NCBI GenBank assembly: GCA_037951105.1 | Contig: JBAMJV010001316.1 | Coordinates: forward strand, 289,810 to 353,809 | From: Echinarachnius parma | Lineage: Eukaryota; Echinodermata; Echinoidea; Clypeasteroida; Echinarachniidae | Direction of reading: 5' to 3' | Length of the DNA stretch: 64,000 nt | Shown here: positions 63,001 to 64,000 of the stretch, one piece after another | Numbering within the stretch: position 1 is the stretch's first letter | How the letters are laid out: each line of letters starts with the position of its first letter | The notes under the pieces: generated by a model | Seen by the model: only the letters and a program-made list of their open reading frames with translations | What the model was told of the DNA's origin: nothing | Database searches by the model: none | Translations under genes and position numbers: made by a program

Positions 63001-63819
63001 ATATATGGAGTCCTGTGACCTTGACCTTTGACCTCATGAACCCAAATCTAATCAGATCATTGCTACCCCGATAGGTACACTCATACCAAGTTTGAAATTG
63101 ATCCGTTAACCGGTTCTTGAGATATCGCAAGAACGAGGCATTTTTACACATATACTGAGTCCTGTGACCTTGACCTTTGAACTCATGAACCCCAAAATCT
63201 AATCGGATCATTGCCACCTCAATTTTACACTCAAACCAAGTTTGAAATTGATCCGTCAACCGGTTCTTGAGATATCGCGAGAACGAGGCATTTTTGCATA
63301 TGAGTCCTGTGACCTTGACCTTTGACCGCATGACCCCTAAAATCTAATCAGATCATTGTCACCCCAATATGTACACTCATACCAAGTTTGAAATTGATCC
63401 GTCAACCGGTTCTTGAGATATCGCGAGAACGAGGCATTTTTGCATATATATTGAGTCCTGTGACCTTGACCTTTGACCTCATGACCCCTAAAATCTAATC
63501 AGATCATTGTCACCCCAATATGTACACTCACACCAAGTTTGAAATCGATCCGTCCACCGGTTCTTGAGATATCGCGAGAACGAAAACGGGACGTACGGAC
63601 GGACGGACGGACGGACGGACGGACGGACAACCCGAAAACATAATGCCTCCGGCCACTTCGTTGGCGGAGGCATAAAAATCAGAGGGGGGGGGGGGGGGGG
63701 GGTTGTCCAAACCGCTAGCCCCTCCCAACCCCTTTGCCTTGTACTCATATCATGATTTCCTCAGAACAAATCTTACCAAGATAAGGATCACCTCCAAAAG
63801 CTCCATTTAGGTATTCCAT
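22649..63819 (-). CDS. LYST: LYST, lysosomal trafficking regulator (BEACH protein), 47 exons
   Basis: Giant cytosolic BEACH scaffold that controls size, fission and secretion of lysosomes and lysosome-related organelles (the Chediak-Higashi gene in mammals). Exons in transcription order: 63819-63777, 60194-57114, 56638-56574, 55848-55681, 55243-55090, 54764-54700, 54229-54028, 53310-53201, 52816-52456, 52076-51926, 51474-51336, 50643-50466, 49835-49642, 49270-49025, 48519-48346, 48147-47866, 47455-47257, 46872-46747, 46264-45123, 43880-43711, 43260-43131, 41621-41440, 41110-40869, 39812-39750, 37703-37542, 36776-36615, 36124-36015, 35673-35470, 35070-34894, 33868-33728, 33065-32941, 32767-32516, 32257-32128, 31590-31438, 31014-30703, 30270-30108, 29492-29352, 28708-28491, 28000-27752, 27591-27402, 27041-26905, 25827-25729, 25190-25048, 24767-24661, 24238-24082, 23400-23332, 22829-22649. 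All phases agree and the total is 3,882 codons plus stop, near the 3,801 of human LYST. Domain order and many motifs match the human protein. Confidence 0.96.
23527..23800 (-). mobile_element. tRNA-derived SINE in LYST intron 45
   Basis: On the minus strand a tRNA-like head carries an A-box-like TGGTATATTGG and a B-box-like GGGTTCAATTC at suitable spacing. It is followed by a body and a 3' part reading GACTTCCTTGGTAAAGCGCA and ATATAAATGTAGAATTAGAT, the kind of tail found on LINE-mobilised SINEs. No poly-A. Confidence 0.65.
23820..24016 (-). pseudogene. Two partial copies of LYST exon 45 with its donor
   Basis: Bases about 23820-23896 and 23940-24016 repeat the 3' half of exon 45 with its donor (24077-24135), at spacings of about 120 and 130 bp. 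On the minus strand each reads GGATATCAGTCAACGTGGTG or the equivalent, GCAGCA.GCTGCAGTGATGG and ..GTCAGTCTT. Each copy is joined to a GGTTATGGTTATGGTTATGA motif. They have no acceptor, so they are remnants. Confidence 0.88.
26185..26750. mobile_element. Repeat with internal about 140-bp units (TGACC-rich)
   Basis: Units containing TGACCCCAGAATATCATGGA, ATATAGGGCATCTAC and GCAGGGTTGGAAAGTTAT are repeated at about 26345, 26480 and 26630. The repeat ends with GGTCACGGACGACGGATGGA and CCTCCACCTTCGGTGGGCTC. It contains TGACCTTTGACCCC (DR1-like) at about 26559. Architecture is like 62639-63675. Confidence 0.6.
27752..31014 (-). CDS. LYST: LYST exons 35-39: BEACH domain
   Basis: Exons 31014-30703 ([33 protein letters not shown]), 30270-30108 ([29 protein letters not shown]), 29492-29352 ([20 protein letters not shown] then [16 protein letters not shown]), 28708-28491 ([46 protein letters not shown]) and 28000-27752 ([34 protein letters not shown]). 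This is close to human LYST throughout and fixes the identity: other BEACH proteins differ at these blocks. Residues about 3162-3522. A CAT/ATG triplet array (29926-30029) lies in the intron after exon 36. Confidence 0.97.
28150..28212 (-). pseudogene. Decayed copy of the 5' end of LYST exon 39
   Basis: TCTTTGATGCTTCGAATGTC then AAAGTACATCTGCATG parallels TCTTTGATGCCTCGAGTGTC then AAAGTAGGTCTGCATCATG at 27965-28010, so exon start plus acceptor are copied about 190 bp upstream in the transcript. Confidence 0.8.
29510..29665 (-). pseudogene. Decayed copies of LYST exon 37 5' end
   Basis: GGTCATAGTGGTTGTTTGTC then AAGAAATAGAGAAAGAACA at about 29532 repeats GTCAAAGTGGTTGTCTACAT then GAAGAAATACAGAAAGAACA at 29479-29520. 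A second piece at about 29608-29665 (TAGAGTGGAAGGTCACACTC) repeats more of the exon. Both are disabled. Confidence 0.7.
29926..30029. repeat. (ATC)n microsatellite in LYST intron 36
   Basis: Over 30 ATC/CAT triplets between exons 36 and 37. The poly-Ser and poly-Met frames seen here are artefacts. Confidence 0.97.
31438..33065 (-). CDS. LYST: LYST exons 31-34: pre-BEACH PH-like domain
   Basis: Exons 33065-32941 ([14 protein letters not shown], human RHWQELIQQLTHDR), 32767-32516 ([20 protein letters not shown], human [19 protein letters not shown]), 32257-32128 ([16 protein letters not shown], human ETAGELLLGKCGMYFV) and 31590-31438 ([20 protein letters not shown] then [15 protein letters not shown], human [20 protein letters not shown]). 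The PH-like fold packs against BEACH in this family. Donor of exon 34 is GTACGT. Residues about 2942-3161. Confidence 0.96.
31845..31981 (-). mobile_element. 3' fragment of a non-LTR retrotransposon ORF
   Basis: On the minus strand a frame reads [16 protein letters not shown], then [15 protein letters not shown] and RSVDLTL before a stop. This TVQH..N-CPL..G.H..T..A..WL pattern is the usual extreme C-terminus of Jockey/RTE-type polyproteins, just after the RT region. Only this tail remains, in LYST intron 33. Confidence 0.7.
32399..32450. repeat. Two 24-bp tandem units
   Basis: GGGCATACAATGGTTTCAAA CTCT occurs twice in a row, then degrades. In the LYST intron between exons 32 and 33. Confidence 0.9.
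33728..43880 (-). CDS. LYST: LYST exons 20-30: C-terminal half helical repeats
   Basis: Eleven exons: 43880-43711 ([19 protein letters not shown]), 43260-43131, 41621-41440 ([18 protein letters not shown], human MLLDNGLLYVLCNTVAAL), 41110-40869, 39812-39750 (63 nt, weak GTTCTT donor), 37703-37542 (Pro/Ser-rich), 36776-36615 ([18 protein letters not shown], human ELAQRLQRLTVLAVNRII), 36124-36015, 35673-35470 ([17 protein letters not shown], human FRMQLGRLLVHILSPAH), 35070-34894 ([18 protein letters not shown], human KLVLYLSELIHNHQGELT) and 33868-33728. Residues about 2361-2941. Exons 20, 29 and 30 have partial copies in neighbouring introns. The introns carry several MITEs. Confidence 0.93.
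33945..34045 (-). pseudogene. Decayed copy of LYST exon 30 5' half
   Basis: The minus strand reads [19 protein letters not shown] then LQNEMRL, against the real [16 protein letters not shown] and LNSRMEE. The acceptor GATATTTTGCAG has become GATATTCTGAAG. It lies about 130 bp upstream of the true exon. Confidence 0.85.
34560..34790 (-). pseudogene. Two decayed copies of LYST exon 29 3' half
   Basis: Copy 1 (about 34640-34700) reads [17 protein letters not shown] on the minus strand, against the real [18 protein letters not shown]. Copy 2 (about 34735-34790) keeps GTGTGG, TTCC and ATACAA..CT in the same order and ends near ATGGCCCAATGG, against GATGACCCGATGG. Both lie in intron 29. Confidence 0.8.
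35127..35299. mobile_element. TACCGTATTTGTCGG-family MITE, short copy
   Basis: Inverted ends TACCGTATTTGTCGGTGTAT and ATACACCGACAAATACGGTA, subterminal GGTGCGGTTAATACA, and A- and T-rich interior. A longer member is at 41928-43083 and a fragment near 36950-37025. Confidence 0.85.
35756..35955. repeat. ATC-rich simple repeat
   Basis: Interrupted ATC/CAT triplets in the LYST intron between exons 27 and 28, densest at 35926-35953. Confidence 0.85.
37704..39749 (-). other. LYST intron 24, mostly featureless
   Basis: About 2 kb of AT-rich sequence. Apart from a TA-rich tract at about 38955-38985 and the MITE at 39183-39381, I see nothing coding. The + strand frame at 38342-38602 has no recognised homology. 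Confidence 0.6.
39183..39381. mobile_element. About 200-bp MITE, CTGGGGGTTTATTCTGAAA ends
   Basis: CTGGGGGTTTATTCTGAAAC at the left mirrors TTTTCAGAATACACCCCCTG at the right. Internal sub-palindromes include GACGTCA and GTGACGTAGAT. Confidence 0.75.
39953..40008. repeat. 56-bp palindrome with perfect 27-bp arms
   Basis: AAAATTGCACTGTTTTATGT and ACGCTTT, a two-base AA spacer, then the exact reverse complement. The arms show no mismatch. It lies about 140 bp upstream of LYST exon 24, in intron 23. Confidence 0.95.
41928..43083. mobile_element. TACCGTATTTGTCG-family element, 1.16 kb, with GC-rich cargo
   Basis: Same terminal motifs as 35127-35299 (TACCGTATTTGTCGTTGTAT and ACACCGACAAATACGGTA), with nested GTATTAACCGC repeats at both ends. 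The interior 42540-42800 is strikingly GC- and CpG-rich (GCACCGGCGCGGGGCCGGGC, GCGGCTTGGGGTCGCG) in an otherwise AT-rich intron, and looks like a captured promoter or CpG island. Frames on either strand here are not convincing genes. The element ends only about 50 bp from LYST exon 21. Confidence 0.75.
43948..44245 (-). pseudogene. Two tandem copies of LYST exon 20 with acceptor (180-bp unit)
   Basis: CTGTCGCTGGGTACTGATGC recurs at about 43774 (real exon), 43954 and 44134, an exact 180-bp step. Copy 2 keeps the acceptor (TTACGCAG) and an open frame [32 protein letters not shown], but its 3' third and donor are missing. Copy 3 has a stop (CATTGA for CATCGA) and a one-base insertion. Both lie upstream of the real exon, in intron 19. 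Confidence 0.92.
44381..44870. mobile_element. About 490-bp foldback MITE
   Basis: The left arm (TGGCCTCCAAAAGACGGAAC..) and right arm (..ATTCCGTTTTTGGGGGGCA) are inverted copies of about 200 bp. GACACCATGTCAGGTTCCCA near 44528 mirrors TGGGAACCTGACATGGTGTC near 44722. The loop is about 100 bp. No coding capacity. Confidence 0.85.
45123..46264 (-). CDS. LYST: LYST exon 19: acidic disordered exon, GC-AG donor
   Basis: A 1,142-nt exon (residues about 1980-2360). Most of it is low-complexity Ser/Glu/Asp sequence ([20 protein letters not shown] is typical) with many casein-kinase-2-like sites. It replaces a differently composed disordered linker in vertebrates. The last 70 residues return to the family: [20 protein letters not shown] (human CCGLYELLSGVLLILPDVLL) and [17 protein letters not shown] (human LVLVNHPSPAIQQGVIK). 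The Lys must join LLDVYF of the next exon, which places the donor at AAG/GCGAGA. A GC-AG intron therefore seems to be used. Plus-strand frames across this exon are shadows. Confidence 0.9.
46747..49270 (-). CDS. LYST: LYST exons 14-18: central helical region
   Basis: Exons 49270-49025 (ends [15 protein letters not shown], human HEIGGTGIFVFLFAR), 48519-48346, 48147-47866 ([20 protein letters not shown], then [20 protein letters not shown], human [20 protein letters not shown]), 47455-47257 ([20 protein letters not shown], human [20 protein letters not shown]) and 46872-46747 (Ser-rich, [17 protein letters not shown]). Donor of exon 16 is GTCAGT. Residues about 1638-1979. Confidence 0.93.
47728..47808. 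repeat. Small MITE, TTTAACCC..GGGTTAA type, copy 2
   Basis: TTTTAACCCTAAGACTACGG .. GAACGGGTTAA. Partner of 10817-10898, sharing GGGAACC, GGTGGG and TACAAAGTCTA. Confidence 0.65.
49642..52816 (-). CDS. LYST: LYST exons 9-13: concanavalin A-like lectin fold
   Basis: Exons 52816-52456, 52076-51926, 51474-51336, 50643-50466 and 49835-49642 cover residues about 1297-1637. They give [20 protein letters not shown] (human WPHLSEGFSVSLWFNVE), [20 protein letters not shown] (human HIISLGSKALMIQVWAD), [13 protein letters not shown] (human SKWQHLVLTYLQ), [20 protein letters not shown] (human [20 protein letters not shown]) then [10 protein letters not shown], and [16 protein letters not shown]. This is the ConA-like beta-sandwich found in LYST, LRBA and NBEA. 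Exon 11 is followed upstream by two partial copies in intron 10 (51529-51735). Confidence 0.94.
49962..50146. mobile_element. GTTGCATAAAGAG-family MITE, copy D (largest)
   Basis: GGGGGGTGTTGCATATAGAG to CGCAACTCTTTATGCAACAC then CCCC, with nested TTGCGATTAATCGCAA dyads repeated three times near the right end and interior AATCTGATTGGCTCAAGTGC. In the LYST intron between exons 12 and 13. Confidence 0.9.
51529..51735 (-). pseudogene. Two copies of LYST exon 11 5' part
   Basis: Copy 1 (51645-51529 on the minus strand) keeps the TTTTAG acceptor and an open frame [36 protein letters not shown], then runs to a stop with no donor. Copy 2 (about 51735-51690) keeps only [14 protein letters not shown]. 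They lie in intron 10, upstream of the real exon (51474-51336). Confidence 0.92.
51750..51882. repeat. GAT/GGT triplets followed by poly-G
   Basis: TGGTGGTGGTGATGATGATG from about 51760, then a G run at about 51870-51882, 45 bases before the exon 10 donor side (51926). Confidence 0.85.
53201..55848 (-). CDS. LYST: LYST exons 4-8: ARM-like region with acidic loop
   Basis: Exons 55848-55681 ([19 protein letters not shown].., human SVESILFEMRDHLSQ), 55243-55090 ([13 protein letters not shown], human EEGYEADSESNPED), 54764-54700 ([14 protein letters not shown], human LTQGEIIYPE), 54229-54028 ([19 protein letters not shown].., human ICMLELNLLSASKAK) and 53310-53201 ([20 protein letters not shown]). 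All sites are GT/AG and phases 0-0-1-0-1-0 agree. The region forms helical repeats around residues 1064-1296. Exons 5, 7 and 8 each have decayed partial copies nearby in the flanking introns. Confidence 0.93.
53414..53765 (-). pseudogene. Three decayed copies of LYST exon 8 5' part with acceptor
   Basis: CTCTGAGCTGTGATGATG with GCAGCTTTCTCTCAACTGA (about 53430-53470), CAAAGCTCCAAGAGTTGATC then CCTCTCAACTGCAAAG (about 53535-53575), and CATCTGAGCTGTGATGTGAT through TTCAGCAGCAAGTTTCTCTC then GACTGAAAAG (about 53668-53752). All are variants of exon 8 plus acceptor (53220-53318). All lie in intron 7. Confidence 0.85.
53876..53990 (-). pseudogene. Decayed copy of LYST exon 7 3' half with donor
   Basis: TTACCAGCAGTCTCGGTCCC then ACTGTCTTG, CCTTTCAGTATTATTG and GGCACACCGCACTGGTTGA repeat the 3' half of exon 7 (54024-54130) with a donor. 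An internal deletion shifts the frame. It lies about 150 bp downstream in intron 7. Confidence 0.9.
54361..54425 (-). pseudogene. Decayed copy of LYST exon 7 5' end
   Basis: CAATCCTTTGCTGGATGA, CGAGCACTATTTGGCAC and TACAGTCAATAAAT parallel GGATCCTTTGCTGGATGA, CTAGCATCATTTGGCAC and TACAAATAAATC at the exon 7 acceptor. It lies in intron 6. Confidence 0.8.
55300..55625 (-). pseudogene. Decayed copies of LYST exon 5 and its flank
   Basis: About 55404-55520 repeats CCTGTCTGTATTCCCAAAA, TTGTTCACTACT, CATCTGATGC and AAGATGAATGAACAAAGC, following exon 5 and its acceptor. About 55566-55620 carries a second shorter piece (GTCCCTGTCTCCAAATTGTC). About 55310-55380 repeats the adjoining intron. All lie in intron 4. 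Confidence 0.8.
56574..56638 (-). CDS. LYST: LYST candidate exon 3 (possibly alternative)
   Basis: A 65-nt exon between CTCTGCTAG and AAG/GTAGTG encoding [21 protein letters not shown]. It keeps frame only if exon 2 uses the 57114 donor. If exon 2 ends at 57130, exon 4 follows directly, also in frame. The sequence is hydrophobic and resembles LLEALLAICLHGA of human LYST at about this point. The acceptor tract is moderate. Its use is unproven. Confidence 0.5.
57114..60194 (-). CDS. LYST: LYST exon 2: very large N-terminal ARM-like exon
   Basis: About 3.07 kb in one exon, acceptor GTTCCAG/AT. It holds residues about 15-1041. A basic, Ser-rich segment ([20 protein letters not shown], near the human RKSRRQRK region) is followed by the conserved [20 protein letters not shown] block (human NSPFDLCHVLLSLLEKVC), the [10 protein letters not shown] motif (human SHFMHHHRD), [10 protein letters not shown] (human IGICCCMDPK) and many Leu-rich helices of the ARM/HEAT-like N-terminal region. 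Two donors are possible: E/GTAGGT ending the exon at 57130, or ATAG/GTAACC at 57114. Both keep frame with different downstream exons (see exon 3). The GTG at 60192-60190 is an ordinary Val codon, not a start. Confidence 0.93.
61438..61822. mobile_element. 385-bp MITE with TTAA ends
   Basis: TTAAAGGGATCTAGTAACTT at the left, GTTACTAAGTCCCTTTAA at the right. An older, interrupted copy is at 12352-12791. Non-coding interior with CAGTAACTCACTGCACTCAC. Confidence 0.85.
62275..62306. repeat. Poly-G tract
   Basis: Long G run with a single A, beside other G runs in this intron (61007-61026, 63684-63703). Confidence 0.9.
62639..63675. mobile_element. Element of about six half-site-rich units, GGAGGCATAA ends
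   Basis: TTATGCCTCCGC at 62639 and GCGGAGGCATAA ending at 63675 form terminal inverted repeats. Between them are about six tandem units of 130-150 bp, each with TGTGACCTTGACC.. (about 62740, 62870, 63016, 63165, 63309, 63460), CCAAGTTTGAAATTGATCCG and GTTCTTGAGATATCGCGAGA. The array ends in (ACGG)n at 63594-63628. A remnant of the end (CCTCCGGCCACTTTGTTGG) is at about 34050. It lies in LYST intron 1. Confidence 0.85.
63777..63819 (-). CDS. LYST: LYST candidate first coding exon
   Basis: ATG at 63819-63817 in a good context (A at -3, G at +4) gives [14 protein letters not shown] and then G/GTAAGA. The leftover G joins AT of the next exon as an Asp codon, so the reading is [11 protein letters not shown]. 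An in-frame TAA lies upstream with no earlier ATG between. Vertebrate LYST has roughly 100 more residues at its N-terminus, so a further upstream exon outside the window is possible and this ATG may be internal. No promoter could be identified in 63820-64000. Confidence 0.6.
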
Positions 63820-64000
63820 TATGACATACAAGGTGACACAAGTACTTAACACATGAATACCAATAGTAGTTTTCCTTTGGCCATCACCTTAAATGGTTGT
63901 ATAGCAAAAGTGACAAACACACAGGTCTACACTCTATTTAGTACATGTAGATTAGTACATCCATAGGAAACAGTATCTCTCTGCTGGTTCCAAAACGTTA

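Larger units (their letters stand above)
60195..63776 (-). other. LYST intron 1, repeat-rich
   Basis: About 3.6 kb. From 60195 to 61000 I see only AT-rich unique-looking sequence. After that come poly-G (about 61007-61026), poly-C (about 61130-61157), the MITE 61438-61822, poly-G (about 62275-62306), the half-site repeat 62639-63675 and poly-G (about 63684-63703). No exon is supported inside it. Confidence 0.7.

Noticed and set aside
63488..63755. Frames with Pro, Gly or Arg-Pro-Ser runs
   Set aside because: They read through (ACGG)n and poly-G tracts at the end of the half-site repeat.

Overview
The window is animal nuclear DNA: AT-rich, with many small exons bounded by GT/AG sites, no bacterial-style operons, and a dense cover of transposons, inverted repeats and simple repeats. 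The two host genes are deuterostome-like, and the repeats (palindromic MITEs, nuclear-receptor-half-site repeats, a tRNA-derived SINE, a CR1/L2-like LINE) are typical of marine invertebrates. A sea urchin or another echinoderm is my best guess, but this is inference and not proven by the sequence.

Layout. (1) 201-14804, + strand: the last seven exons of STIP1 (Hop/Sti1), the Hsp70-Hsp90 co-chaperone. The exons cover TPR2A (part), TPR2B and the C-terminal DP2 domain. Its introns hold a 2.4-kb foldback element (1044-3413), small MITEs, and an apparently intact 4.6-kb non-LTR retrotransposon (5056-9672) that landed inside a 20-bp minisatellite. (2) 14805-22300: the space between the two converging genes, with the STIP1 3' end, MITEs, two adjacent Helitron-like elements that share ends but carry different cargo, and no gene I can support. 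(3) 22649-63819, - strand: essentially the whole of LYST (lysosomal trafficking regulator, Chediak-Higashi family). I could thread 47 exons whose phases all agree. They sum to 11,649 nt (3,882 codons plus stop), with ARM-like repeats, a ConA-like lectin fold, an acidic disordered exon, PH, BEACH and WD40. (4) 60195-63776 is LYST intron 1, and 63820-64000 is its 5' flank.

The two genes lie tail to tail and have no known joint function. STIP1 hands clients from Hsp70 to Hsp90 in the cytosol. LYST is a large cytosolic scaffold that controls size and fission of lysosome-related organelles.

The most unusual signal is structural. At least a dozen exons of these two unrelated genes are accompanied by one to three partial, same-strand, decayed copies in the adjacent intron or 3' flank. 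The copies often include a splice site and recur at about 120-180 bp steps (exactly 180 bp for LYST exon 20). This points to an ongoing local process of exon-spanning tandem duplication and decay rather than retroposition.
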